Below, piece by piece: positions 44,573 through 55,291 of a stretch of DNA of 64,000 bases (position 1 is its first letter; each line of letters opens with the position of its first letter). Both the position numbers and the translations under genes were made by a program. Source of the stretch: Dactylorhiza incarnata. Taxonomy: Eukaryota > Streptophyta > Magnoliopsida > Asparagales > Orchidaceae. A model generated the notes under the pieces. It had not been told where the DNA came from and did no database searches. It saw only the letters and a list, made by a program, of their open reading frames with translations. Location: the NCBI GenBank assembly GCA_033032865.1, contig JAWHQI010000165.1, forward strand, positions 5,281,001 through 5,345,000, read 5' to 3'.

Positions 44573-45007
44573 CTATAAAGCATTGACCAATTTAAGAGCT
44601 TTAATCTTTTGCTCTTTAGCTTCAAAAGCTTCATCTTCTGCTTTCCAGATTTCATCAAAATGAGGAATTGGGGATTCATCAAAAACAAAGGTTGGAACAT
44701 CAAAACTTTTGCTAATTTCCTCTGAAAGTACAACTGATTCCTCTGCATGACTTTGAATTTGACCTGAGACAGGAACTGGATCTGCAATCTGGACTTCAAA
44801 ACTTCTGATGATCTTTTTCAACAAAACCTTATCTATAGGAGCAGTGTATGGAACAATTGCTCTAGAATATTCATGATATTTTGGTAAAACTGAGTAAACA
44901 GAATTGAACTTAGACAGCAAATGAATAATATCTAAAGAAGGATGAATATAGACATTATTTATTTCTTCTATAACTGGAATTGCTGAAACTGTAGAAAAGT
45001 CAATCAT
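44573..45007 (-). pseudogene. S2 envelope-like ORF, middle part
   Basis: A 144-residue frame whose ATG overlaps the stop of the preceding frame by four bases, in another register. The most likely cause is a frameshift in one ancestral ORF. It holds a hydrophobic N-terminal part and a Glu/Lys-rich helix (AEDEAFEAKEQKIKALK) that suggests coiled coil. Confidence 0.6.
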
Positions 45008-46542
45008 TTCTGAATCAGAAACTGAATCGAATACAGGAGTTTCAGAAACTTGGCTTCTTGAGCTTCTTCAAACACTAGAGCTTCTGAATCTAGAGCTTCT
45101 GGAGGTTCTTCATCAGACATCTCCCCCTGCCTAGCTTCAGGGAGACCTGAATCTAGGATCCTACAAGAAGGGACAGCAAGAGAGGAAGGAATTGAAGATA
45201 TTTTAGAGGATAATTCAGAAATGGCTAAAAGAATTGGAGCAAGTTTTGCATCCATGATGGAGTCAAGATTAGAAAGAATATGATGAACTGGAGCAAGTTT
45301 TGCATCCAGGATTTGATCTAGCTTAGGAAGAGTGTAATCAAGAATTTGATCAGCAACAGATTGGAAATTAAGAAATAACATTTCAGGTGGATGAGATGAA
45401 GATGATTGCGAAGTAGATGGAATGGAAGTGGGTACAAAGATGTTTGCAACATTGGCATGTTGTTGAGGGATGTCTGAATGAATAGGGCAAGAATGATGGA
45501 TGGGTGACTGATGGTCATCATGTATGGGAGATGGAGGTGGAGAAGTGTGAGGAGGTAGAAGAGTAAATGAAGGAGGTGGATTGTCATTAATGGGTGTAGG
45601 AGAATTTGGAGGTGAAGTTTGTGCATGGGAAATATACTGAGGTGGAGATGGGAGAGGAGGAGAAGAAATAAGAGGAGGAGCTTCTGGGAGGGTTGAGGGA
45701 GTGACTGGATCAGTCCAGGTGTCTTCAGAAGCTTTCTTTTGTACAACTGCTCCTGGGTTCTTCTTTGGAATAACCCTATCCCATTTTGCAAAGAGAGCCG
45801 AGGTCAGCTTCTTGCTAGCATTTATGGTTACTTTGGGAGAGACCAGAAGGTCTTGGTGCCTTTCCTGCAGGACAATGCCTAAAATTCTTCCAAAACAAAT
45901 ACTATCCTTAGATATTTTCTTCTTAACCAACTCAAATAGAACTGATCCCCAGTTAACTTTCTTCCTTTCCATTAAGGCCACCATCAACAGAAATTGGTGC
46001 CTTTTAATGTAGTCATGACCTGTTGTCTTCCCTAACAGAACTTTTCCAACAATATCAGATAAAAACTTGTATTCCAAAGATAAGTTTTTCTTAAGCAAAT
46101 GATTAGGGTTTCTAGTAGAATGAACCATTTTAATCAAAGCTTCACCATATTCAACAGAGCTTAATTCTATATCATCATAACCATTCACAAAACCAAACAA
46201 TTCAGATAGAATGGTTGAGGTAAGAGAAACCTGATGTCCTGATATTGTTCCAGTTAAACTTTCAACGCCTGGCTTAGCCGTGTAAGCCCATTCTTTTATT
46301 TCTGCTATATGTAACTTTATCCTCGTGCTCACGAACTTCTTCAGCTGTTGTTCTTCAAAAGGTTGAAGAATATCTTTGAATATTTGGTCGGACTGTGCAA
46401 ATGATGCCATATTAATGTCAAATCTAGCGTCGAACTTCATGGAGTAAAGCGCGGCTTGAAAATTCACCATTGAAACCTGCAATAGAGAGAAAAGGAGATC
46501 AAGTGCAGAGGGGAACTGGAGGGAAATGATTTCTGTAGGCAC
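45004..46542 (-). CDS. Sirevirus envelope-like protein of S2, N-terminal part
   Basis: A 512-residue frame downstream of pol, where some Sireviruses carry an envelope-like gene. Residues about 60-230 are the conserved globular core (EIKEWAYTAKPG, SDIVGKVLLGK, KVNWGSVLFELV, GRILGIVL), shared with the S1 copy at 18781-19248. Residues about 280-380 are strongly Pro/Ser-rich. After that an amphipathic repeat occurs (AKLAPVHHILSNLDSIMDAK). There is no clear signal peptide; a short hydrophobic stretch near residues 11-22 exists if the first Met is used. The function is unknown and infectivity is unproven. A TATA-like box and inverted words lie just upstream. Confidence 0.7.
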   Translation of the reverse strand: MPTEIISLQFPSALDLLFSLLQVSMVNFQAALYSMKFDARFDINMASFAQSDQIFKDILQPFEEQQLKKFVSTRIKLHIAEIKEWAYTAKPGVESLTGTISGHQVSLTSTILSELFGFVNGYDDIELSSVEYGEALIKMVHSTRNPNHLLKKNLSLEYKFLSDIVGKVLLGKTTGHDYIKRHQFLLMVALMERKKVNWGSVLFELVKKKISKDSICFGRILGIVLQERHQDLLVSPKVTINASKKLTSALFAKWDRVIPKKNPGAVVQKKASEDTWTDPVTPSTLPEAPPLISSPPLPSPPQYISHAQTSPPNSPTPINDNPPPSFTLLPPHTSPPPSPIHDDHQSPIHHSCPIHSDIPQQHANVANIFVPTSIPSTSQSSSSHPPEMLFLNFQSVADQILDYTLPKLDQILDAKLAPVHHILSNLDSIMDAKLAPILLAISELSSKISSIPSSLAVPSCRILDSGLPEARQGEMSDEEPPEALDSEALVFEEAQEAKFLKLLYSIQFLIQK

Positions 46543-46566
46543 AATCTATTAAGAAATAAAATAAAG

Positions 46567-46575
46567 ATTATATAG
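46567..46575 (-). promoter_or_regulatory. TATA-like box upstream of S2 env-like ORF
   Basis: The minus strand reads CTATATAAT. It lies 25 bases before the first ATG of the envelope-like ORF and about 80 bases after the inverted-word array in element sense. This matches the array, TATA, ATG order in S1. Confidence 0.45.
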
Positions 46576-46651
46576 ATCGGAGAAGGGGCGCATTTGTGGA
46601 GTGGTGTTCAGCAAAAACCTAATAAGAGCAGAAGTCGAAAAGACTTTAGGT

Positions 46652-46801
46652 CTCCGTCAGACGGCGTTCGACAAAAAAATATCTTTTCCGTCAATCACCA
46701 TTCGACAGGTGAAATTTTCTTTATCTATTCTGAGGTTAAAAGGTTTCGTCAACCACCATTCGACAAATGATGCAAATTCGTCGTCCTCCGTTCGATGAAT
46801 T
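46652..46801 (-). repeat. Four inverted words upstream of S2 env-like ORF
   Basis: Words at 46654-46676, 46686-46709, 46744-46767 and 46775-46801 each pair a CGTC arm with a TTCGA(C/T) arm around a 10-12 nt centre, for example TTTCGTCAACCACCATTCGAC. They share the TTCGTCG/CGACGAA arms of the S2 LTR array and of the gag-spacer array at 50225-50390. Confidence 0.7.
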
Positions 46802-46827
46802 TAGGGGATAAATAGAAATTTTAATTT

Positions 46828-47214
46828 TTAATAGATTGAGTCTCCATCTATCATTCCTATTTGATTTATAAAGAAGATATGCTTCTTTTCATCCAATGGT
46901 TTGGTGAAAATGTCAGCTCTTTGTAAATCAGTAGAAATAAATTGTAGGCAAATTTTAATTTTATCCACATTATCCCTAAGGAAGTGCTGCCTAATTTCTA
47001 TGTGTTTAGTCATACTATGGAGAACTTGATTTTTTGCTATAGATATTGCACTAGTATTGTCACAAAATATAGTTGAATTATTTAAGTTGACACCATAGTC
47101 TAGGAGTTGATTTTGTATCCACAACATCTGTAAGCAGCAACTGCCAGCGGCAATGTATTCAGCTTCAGCTGTTGATGTTGACACAGATGTCTGTTTCTTA
47201 CAAAACCAAGACAC
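46828..47214 (-). pseudogene. S2 RNase H
   Basis: The frame opens with MSWFCKKQTSVSTSTAEAEYIA and continues with FCDNTSAI and SMTKHIEIRQHFLRD. This is the C-terminal part of a Sirevirus RNase H, ending with the DIFTKPL-type motif. It is separated from RT by shifts and stops (47215-47382). Confidence 0.85.
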
Positions 47215-47382
47215 AAGCCTATCACCAAGAAACTAACAAGTTCCTGATGTGCTTTTCCTGTCTACTCTGCATCCTGCATAATCTGAATATGAGAATCCAG
47301 TTATTTCAAATTCAGATGCTGTTGGATACCAAAGTCCTAGATTAGGGCAACCCTATATATCTCAAAATCCTTTTTAGCAAAA

Positions 47383-48309
47383 TTAGATGAGATTCTTTAG
47401 GATAAACTTGAAACCTAGCACAATACAGGTAGCAAACACTACGTCAGGCCTACTTGCTGTTAAATAAAGTAGTGAGCCAACAATTGCTCTATATACTTTT
47501 GAATCAACAGGTTTCCCTGATTCATCATTATCAACAACAGCATTTGAGGGCATGGGTGTTTTCTTGGTGGAAGAATCAGACATACCAAATCTTTTCACTA
47601 ATTCCTTAGCATACTTAGATTGGGATATGAAGATTCCATTTGGAGTTTGCTTCACTTGAAGACCAAGGAAGTATGATAACTCACCCATACTACTCATTTC
47701 AAATTTAGATTTCATTAGATTAGAGAATCTTTTGCACAAATTTGAATCAGTGGAGCCAAAAATAATATCATCTACATATATTTGAACTAGCAAAGTTTTA
47801 TTTTTATGCATCCTGAAAAATAGAGTTTTATCTACTATGCCCCTACAGAAATTGTTTTCCAAAAGAAAACTAGCTAAAGTCTCATACCACGCTCTAGGAG
47901 CTTGTTTGAGACCATAAAGATCTTTCTTAAGCTTAAATACAAAAGTGGGTTGAGTTGGAGAGATGAAACCTGGTGGTTGTTCCACATAGACTTCTTCTTT
48001 GATTTCTCTATTTAAGAATGCACTCTTTACATCCATTTGATATACCTTAAACTTTTTATATGCAGCAAATGCAAGAAAAATTTTGATTGCTTCAAGTCTT
48101 GCAACAGGAGCAAAGGTCTGATCATAATCAATCCCTTCTTCCTGTGAATATCCTTGGGCTACCAGTCTTGCTTTGTTTCTCACAATGTTGCCTTGTTCAT
48201 CTAGCTTGTTCCTGAAGACCCATTTGGTGCCAATCACTGGATGGTCTTTTGGTCTAGGAACCAAATCCCATACTCTGTTTGTCTCAAACTGACTGAGTTC
48301 CTCTTGCAT
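47383..48309 (-). pseudogene. S2 reverse transcriptase
   Basis: 308 residues covering nearly all of the copia [90 protein letters not shown]. The catalytic aspartates are present. The end is shifted after [11 protein letters not shown]. The LKQAPRAWY and IYVDDIIFG forms match those of S3. Confidence 0.9.
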
Positions 48310-48351
48310 AGCAATGATCCAGTTGGGATCTTGTTCTGCATCTTGTAGAGA

Positions 48352-48993
48352 TTAAGGTTCAATCTGAGAGAGAAAGCATGTGTGCATCATATTTTGATTT
48401 ACTTGATTCCTTGTTTGCACACCTGCTGAAATATCACCAATCACTTGTGATATTGGATGATCTCTAACTGTGATGTGGTCAACAGTTGGAGCTGGATCAG
48501 CAATAATTTCCACTTGGGGAATTTGTTCAGCTACTGTATCCTGTGAAGAATGATCTGCTGTTATCTGTTCTGGACTTTCAGCAAAATCTGGGAGATTTTC
48601 TTCTTCACTTTCTTCAGCATTCTGCTGTTCAGGATTCAGAATTCCTTCTTTATGTAGAGCTAATTGATCTAGCTGCTCACTTAATATAGGTACCTGCACA
48701 TTTTCTATGGTAGAAGGAATCTTATCCTTATAAAACATGTTAGTTTCAGCAAAAGAGACATGCATAGATTTTTCTATTTTAAGAGTAGATTTATTATAAA
48801 TCCTATATGCTTTACTGATTAGTGAATAACCTAAGAAAATTCCTTCATCTGATTTTGGTTCAAATTTCCTAAGGTATTTCTTATCATTATTGTGAATAAA
48901 ACATCTACAGCCAAATGCTCTAAAATAATTAATTTTAGGTTTCTTCCCTTTAAGTAATTCATAAGGAGTCTTTCCCTTAAGTTTGTGTATCAA
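48352..48993 (-). pseudogene. S2 integrase C-terminal region and linker
   Basis: It begins in the part after the catalytic core (KTPYELLKGKKP, FRAFGCRCFIHN, KSDEGIFLGYS, YRIYNKSTLKIEKSMHVSF) and continues as an acidic linker towards RT. It is parted from 49030-49983 by a stop codon. Confidence 0.85.
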
Positions 48994-49029
48994 ACTTCTA
49001 TTCAGAACATAATATGCTGTGCTAACAGC

Positions 49030-49983
49030 CTATGCCCAAAAGGATAGGGGCAAATTAGCATCTGCAAGCAATGTTCTTGCATATTCAATTAGAGTTCTAT
49101 TTTTCCTTTCAACTACCCCATTTTGTTGAGGAGTTCTAGGAGCTGAGAAACAATGCCTGATACCTTCCATCTCACAGAATTCTTGCATAAGAAGAGACTC
49201 AAACTCAGTGCCATGATCACTTCTGATCAATGCAACTACAGTAGAGTACTCAATCTGTATGCTCTTAAGAAAGTCTGTAAGAACTTTAAAGTTATTTGAC
49301 TTTTCTCTCAAAAAGAACACCCAAGTGAATCTAGAGAAGTCATCTACAATAACTAGAGTGTAAGACTTCCCTCCTAAACTCTTTGTTGTTATAGGTCCAA
49401 AAAGGTCCATATGTAGCAAAATTAAGATTCTAGGTGAATCACTTTTAGATAAAGATTTAAAGCTATTTTTAGTTTGCCTGCCTAGTTGACATGCCCTACA
49501 AAGACCTTCTTTCTTGTATGAACCTAAGGGTAAACCTCTAACAAGATTGTCCTTAGATAATTTAGCAATGGTCCTAAGATTTACATGTCCTAATCTCTTA
49601 TGCCAAATTTCACTATATTTGCTTAAATCACTAAATAAACAAACTTCTGAAGTAGATGATTTGAAATTCACTAAATATATATTACCTTGCCTAATACCTG
49701 ATAGAACAATAATATTATCAGTAGATTTAATAAGGCAATTCAATTTATTAAATGTTACCTGATACCCTTCATCACATAATTGACTTATGCTGATAAGGTT
49801 ATGCTTCAATCCTTTTACATAAGCTACCTCTTTGAAGGTGACTTCTCCAACCTTGACTTTTCCATAGCCTTTGGTCTGTCCACAGTTGGAGTCTCCAAAT
49901 ATGACTTTTGGTCCAAGCTTTGCCTTGTAATTGTTCAGATTTGCCTTATTCCCTGTCATATGTTTTGAACAGCCACTGTCCAA
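49030..49983 (-). pseudogene. S2 protease and integrase
   Basis: The first residues, MDSGCSKHMTG, are the Sirevirus protease active-site region (DSG). Then come LKHNLISISQLCDEG, the GAG-pre-integrase zinc domain (HKRLGHVN ... CRACQLGRQ) and the integrase core: D in LLHMDLFGP, D in IRSDHGTEF and E in NGVVERKNRT. A stop after PLSFWA ends the frame. Confidence 0.9.
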
Positions 49984-50040
49984 ATACCATTTTTCACTTG
50001 TTCTTGGACAGCTGTGTACCTGCTAAGACAGAAACATAAA

Positions 50041-50235
50041 CTAGTTGTTTTTGACCCAGACTACTTTGGGTCCTTTTGTCTTACCACAATACTCAGAAAT
50101 AAAGGACATTTCAGGCTGATCCTTATAGCCTTGTGAATGATTTCTCCTTGGAGGTATAATCCATTCAGTAAAAGGCTTTTTAGTGTGTTTAGAATTAGAA
50201 TTCCTGAAATTCTGTGTATAGTATCTGTTCGACAA
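50041..50235 (-). pseudogene. S2 gag C-terminal tail
   Basis: This short frame ends FISEYCGKTKGPKVVWVKNN, the sequence that typically leads into the Sirevirus protease. It lies between the palindromic word array and the protease. Confidence 0.6.
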
Positions 50236-50390
50236 ATTTGGGTAAATTCATCGATCGCTGTTCGACGAATGTACATGATTTCGTCGAACGCCGTCCATGT
50301 AATAAGTATACTGAAAAATTTGTTTTCAGCTTTCGTCGATCTCCGTTCGACAAATTGAAATCTTTTCATCGAGCTTCGTTCGACGAATTC
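50225..50390 (-). repeat. Inverted-word array in S2 gag-protease spacer
   Basis: Five words with TTCGTCGA-type and TCGACGAA-type arms around a short centre (50225-50237, 50245-50270, 50277-50295, 50331-50356, 50363-50390), for example TTTCGTCGATCTCCGTTCGA. They share the word type of the S2 LTR. The array lies in the gag reading region; the gag frame ends in the first word met, at a CGATGA. Confidence 0.8.
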
Positions 50391-50722
50391 TTCTGAATTC
50401 TTTTATTCTTAACAGACTTGCTTGAAATATCTTTATTTGCTTCTGCAGCCTCTTTGCTTTTAGCAGATATGAATTTTATGGGTGTAGATAATATATTTTT
50501 CTTAATCAGATGTGGCTTACTTGATGAGGCACTCAAGCCCAGTTTGCTATTAAGTCTAGCATTTACTGTGCATGTTATGTCAATCAGTTTGATGCTTCTC
50601 CCATTTAGGGATTCTTCAAACTTTTTGGCTTCAGACAACTTGCTCTCAATGAGAACAATATGTTCCCTGGAGGCAGCCAAACCTTTCTTAAGATTTTTAT
50701 TCTCTTCACTTATATTATTCAT
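50366..50722 (-). pseudogene. S2 gag coiled-coil segment
   Basis: A 118-residue Lys/Glu/Ser-rich frame, helical by composition at its start (NNISEENKNLKKGLAASREHI). Sirevirus gags are long and carry such a segment after the zinc knuckle. It ends in the palindromic array. Confidence 0.65.
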
Positions 50723-50866
50723 TTCAGCTAGCTTATTTCTGAGTGAGATTATTTCTTTCTCAGATTTTAGTAAGTCTAAGCAAAGAACTTTGAATTCAGC
50801 TTTGAATTCAACTGAAGTAAAATTAAAGTTAGATAATACCTGATCTGCATCATCTTCTGCTTCAGA

Positions 50867-51346
50867 TTATGATTTTTCTTTAGAATTGTGTACTGAGGCA
50901 TTTATAGCCATCATGCAGAAGGTTCTTTCTTCCTCATCATCATTGGAGCTGGATGAGAGGGCATATTCTGACTCACTGGCTGAGTCATATATTGCCATCA
51001 AACATTGGTCACTTTCCTTTGAATTTTCTTCATCATCATCAGATGAGCTGGATGATGATTCAAATTCAGTGTGACTCCAGGATTCTGCTATAAATCCTCT
51101 TCCCTTCTTTTTGTGTTTGTGGGAGGAAGACTTGCTGGAGCTTCTTTTCTCTTCTTTATCCTTTTTCTTCTCTTTCTTTTGATTTTCTGGACATCCTGTC
51201 AGGTAGTGTCCAGGTTTCCTGCAGCCATAACAAATAACCTCTTTAGGAGTTGATTTGTCATACCTTTGCTTTTCTCTTGATCTGGACTCTTTCTTTCTGA
51301 GGTCCTTCTTAGCCAATTTGTAAAATCTCTTGGCTATGAGACTCAT
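50867..51346 (-). pseudogene. S2 gag zinc-knuckle region
   Basis: It contains one CX2CX4HX4C knuckle (CYGCRKPGHYLTGC) followed by Lys/Ser-rich and Ser/Asp/Glu-rich low complexity. The knuckle binds the element RNA during packaging in this family. It is broken from both neighbours by stops. Confidence 0.8.
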
Positions 51347-51376
51347 GAACTCCTCATCTTTTGGAGTCTTTTCTTC

Positions 51377-52104
51377 TTATGCATCAGCTGCTTTGAAAGC
51401 TATGCTCTTTTCTTTCTTTGTTGCTGGAGAAGAGGTGGGTGCTTCAGCTTCCCTGGATTTAATGAGCTGCTCATAGGATTTGATCTTGCCCAATAATACT
51501 TCAGTGGTAATCTCATTGAGGCTTCTGGCTTCCTTGATTGGCCAAATTCTAGAATCCCATGTGCTGGGGAAGCACATTAAGATCTTTTCATTGACCTCAG
51601 TGATAGAGATCACTTTATCCAAGGTCTTCAGCTCATTTATTATGAGACTGAGCCTATTGTACATGTCTGCAACTGTCTCTGTTTCTACTTTCTTGAAATT
51701 TTCATACAGAGAGATCAAGTGTGATCTTCTGTCTTTCCTTTCATCTGCATAACCTGCAACCATATAATTTAGTGAGATCCAAATCTCTCTAGCTGAATAC
51801 ATTCAACCACTTTTTGAAATATGTCATCAGACATAGTTTGAGCCAGAATTTTCATTGCTTTAGCATCTGCACTTCTTTGTTTCTTCTGTGCTTCTGTCTA
51901 TTCAGGAGGTGGGACAGCATGGTTGTCTGTTGTTGCTTCAATGCTTGCAGATGCTGAGGGAGTAGGAGGTCCTGTCAAGATAACATTGAAGATTTCCTCA
52001 TCAATAGAATTCATGTACAATCTGATCCTTGCTTTCCAAAGTGCAAATTTGCTGAGATTGCACATAGGAGGTCTTGTGCTGGAATACTCTTTGTTTTGTG
52101 CCAT
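51377..52104 (-). pseudogene. S2 gag N-terminal region
   Basis: It starts MAQNKEYSSTRPP at 52104 and holds the UBN2/gag-like core in two frames. 52104-51898 ends at a TAG after AVPPPE. 51802-51377 carries MYSAREIWISL, DMYNRLSLIINELK, MCFPSTWD and GKIKSYEQL. The start lies about 100 bases inside the primer site, as expected for gag. Confidence 0.8.
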
Positions 52105-52206
52105 GAGTTTTAAAAAAAAAAAGATAAAATGAAAAAGAAATCTAAGAGAAATTAAGATCTAATTGATCTTTGTGATTCAGGTGTTAGCCTGTAAAGAATC
52201 AACTTC

Positions 52207-52217
52207 CTCTGATACCA
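52207..52217 (-). other. Initiator-Met primer-binding site, S2
   Basis: The minus strand reads TGGTATCAGAG, the standard tRNA-iMet site of plant copia elements, two bases from the LTR. Confidence 0.92.
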
Positions 52218-52219
52218 AT

Positions 52220-53718
52220 TGAAAGTGGAGGTTAGATCTTAAATTACTCTGGAGGGGGTGAATAGAGTGTTAAAAACTTTTCCTTAGTTTTTATAGCAGA
52301 GTTAAAGTAGTGGTATATATATGTGTAAGCAGTGTGAGATTAACTATATAAGTAGAAAAACTAAATAAGTAAAAGCACACAGCATAGCACAGAGAAAAAA
52401 ACAAACACAGAGGACACAAGGAAATATAGTGGTTCCCCAATAAATCTGGGTAGTCCACTCTTCTACCACCCTTGGTAGGAATCCACTAGGAGAGTTGATC
52501 AGGTGCCCTAGCACCAAGGTGATTTTGATCAGGTGTCCACACACCACAGAGCTTTTGTTCAGGTGATCAAAACCAACAAGATTTTTTGTTCAGGTGTCTT
52601 GCCACCACGGAGTTACACTTTTGAAGGGAGTATTAACCCTGTACAAGAGAGGTGAGAAAGAGTTTATAGTGTTCTTCTCTGTCAAGATGCTGAGAGAAGA
52701 CTCTAGTGGATTTGTTGTAAAGCTCCCCCTGTCTGATTGAAGTATTTGACAGTTGGTGGAGAAGATTTCTCTTGAAGCAGAAATCTTCTATAGCAGATTG
52801 ATCTGGAAGAAATAGTTCTTCAGATTCTTTGTTGCTCTTTTAGAAGACTTGAACTTGCAGCAGATATCTGAGGGTTTGATCTTTGAAGAAGATGTTCTCA
52901 GAGAGATGGTGATTGCTGCTTTAGGAAGTAGAAGACTGAGAATCTTTTACTGAGTGTTCTTCTTCTTTCTTTCTCTATTCTTGTTGTTATACTCTCTCTG
53001 TATTCTGTAAGAATATTTGAATTCTATCGAGATAATAAGACAAGTAAAGTTTGTCTTGATACATTCTCTTTTTGGAAATAGAATAATCAGTCTTTAATTC
53101 TTTCTTGGAATAACAACAAAAACCAAACGACTTTGGCAGGTCCTTTAATTCCTTAGCCGTGAAATATTCCTTTGCATTAATTTTCAACTGCTATCTTTGT
53201 CTTGGAATAAGGAAAGAAAGGAGTATAATAACTGAATATAATATACTTACTTATCTGACTTGAATATGTCCAAAGATATTTGAATAGATCTGTTAAAGTC
53301 ATCGATCTGTGTTCAGAGAACTGACAAATAACTGATATTTAAGGTATTAATTGATCTGAAATCAGTATTTGTCGATCTGAGCCTTAATAAAGAATTTGTC
53401 GAGCGCTGGCTGGAATTCGTCGAGCACTGCTCAGAGAATGTCGAATGCTGGCTGGAAATCTGTCGAGCGCTGGATGGAAATCTGTCGAGTGCTGGCTGGA
53501 AATCTGTCGAACGCTGGCAGGAATTCGTCGAGCGCTGGCAGCCATCTGTCGAGCGCCGATAGCCATTTGTCGAATGCTGGGGACTTAAATTTTTCCTTAA
53601 GTTTTAGCTAATCTATCAGCCTAAAGACTTGACCCTTAAACTATACAATGGGGTCAACTTGATCCTAGGTCAACATAAAGTGATCCTAGCCCAAATCAGT
53701 AATAGGGTTGTTCCAACA
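52220..53718 (-). repeat. S2 right LTR (5' LTR)
   Basis: 1499 bp, TGAAAGTGG to TTCCAACA. Its word array is at 53390-53585. It is the uninterrupted partner of the left LTR and shows the empty site of LARD-B at 53580-53590. Confidence 0.93.
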
Positions 53719-53723
53719 TAACT
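53719..53723. repeat. TSD TAACT, right of S2
   Basis: It matches 33112-33116. Confidence 0.92.
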
Positions 53724-54790
53724 GATTCAAAAATTCAAGGAAAATTTTCATAGACCTGTAATGCTCCAAAAACAGTCCATCCAAATTTTTCAAAATTTTC
53801 TAGATAATATTGACCATAAAAATTTCATTAATACATAAGTGTTACAAAGGACTTTTTTGGTAATTGACAGTGTGAATGACTTCCAAAAAACCTACCAAAA
53901 TTTCTAGAGCTATATTTCAATGTAAGGCATCATATAATAGAATATTGGATTTTCTTCTAGACCTTTGATGATGTTCATTTCATTTATACACTTTTTGATA
54001 AAATCAATTATGCTCAAATAACTATGGAACTTAGCTCCAAAAATCCTAATAAAATTTCCAGAGATATAGATTATTCTAAAACATCATGTGACTGAAAACA
54101 AGATTTATCCTAACTTATTTGATCACTTTTATTTGATTAATATATTTATGTGACAATAATATTATTGCTCAAATACTTAGGATTTTTCTTTCCAAAAATC
54201 ATAATATTTCTATAGATAATACCCCCATCATACTAGGTGTATTGCCCAAATATCATGAGCATACAACAAGTCATTAGCGATGAATTCTCAAAATACTCAA
54301 AGGTGTTGTATGCACACCACCCTTCCATACATCTCATTCCTATGTATGGGAAATATAATGTTCTATAGTTGTCCAAATGACCTCAACTTTTTACCTGTGA
54401 TTAATTATGACATAACCATGATGTCACACAAGATTTGGGTCATTTTGTACATATCTTCCAACATTTATTTCATTAATATGAAAAAAATTTATTTACTGCA
54501 AAACCTTAGAAAAATGTTGCCCAAAAATTATGATTTTGGGGCAGGGGATATATTTATGTCATTTAAACTCATGTCCAAAATATTAGACCAATCCAAGCAA
54601 CAAAGTGAGCTAAATCTACCAAATAAGGAATAGTCACTCTTTGGGAAACACCTCAGGAGAATGGCCCTACAAGGAGATGTAGGCCACCAAATCTGGTGAT
54701 TCAAAGCCCTATAGACAATAGACCCCAAGGGCTACATATCTTGTCTCAGGCACTTTTTTCCTTAAAGGCTTCTAAGTAGCCTAAATAATT
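53724..54790 (-). mobile_element. Older long-LTR fragment, right piece
   Basis: It aligns by eye along its whole length with 23975-25030 (AATATTGA, TTCATTAATACATAAGTG, GTGAATGACTTCCAAAAA, AATATTGGATTTT, GGATTTTTCTT, CAAGATTTGGGTCATTTTG). Similarity stops near 54790, where the Sirevirus LTR Z begins. No genes. Confidence 0.75.
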
Positions 54791-54794
54791 ACCA

Positions 54795-55262
54795 AAATAA
54801 AAACCAGATCGTGGCAGAAATGGCAAACGTGTTTCTTCATTTTAGGCATTCATCCTTACCGAGTCGGGGTAAGAGATAACACATCGCGTTAGCTTATCAT
54901 ACGCTGCTCCGTCGGACTTCCTTCCCCAATAGTGCTAATTGACGGCCTTTCCATATGCTACCGTCGGGATTTAGAGTTAGCATGTTGCGGTAGGAACTTG
55001 CTAAAGATGACCTTTCTCCCGCCATTCTTGCATTCAAAACAACTTGCCAGTTGTCATTCTTGCATTCAAAACAACTCGCGGTAGATGCTACCACCCTATA
55101 GTATCTCACAGCGATAAGCATCATCGTCCGTCTTTTATTCTCATATAATGTATACCGGTACTTGTATGACCTGCACACTATAAACACACAAAAAGACTAG
55201 GTCAAATACATAATGGTATTTGTTATTCTCAAACCAAGAAATGCAGAGCACATGTTCCAACA
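54795..55262 (-). repeat. Sirevirus LTR fragment Z, minus orientation
   Basis: On the minus strand it starts at 55262 with TGTTGGAACATG, then has GTTTGAGAATAACAAAT, TGTATTTGACCT and TATAGTGTGCAGGT. These landmarks are also in X and Y. It is truncated at the left after about 470 bp. It contains GTTAGC and GCGTTAGC words. Confidence 0.75.
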
Positions 55263-55291
55263 CTTGCGACCAGGTCTTTAACTGAGGTAGG

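Larger units (their letters stand above)
33117..53718 (-). mobile_element. Sirevirus-like copia element S2 with nested LARD-B
   Basis: It has LTRs of about 1498 bp (33117-34480 plus 43451-43584) and 1499 bp (52220-53718), an initiator-Met primer site, a polypurine tract and TAACT duplications. Internal order on the minus strand is gag, protease, integrase, RT, RNase H, then an envelope-like ORF, the layout of Sireviruses. Without the 8965-bp LARD-B insertion and its TSD copy it would be about 11.6 kb. LTRs are very similar, but most ORFs carry stops or shifts, so the copy is not autonomous. Confidence 0.92.

Noticed and set aside
45318..45791. Leu/His-rich frame of 157 codons, minus strand
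   Set aside because: Out-of-frame reading of the Pro-rich part of the S2 envelope-like ORF.
55287..55291. Five-base duplication GTAGG for LTR X
   Set aside because: The other end of X is outside the window, so no pair can be shown.
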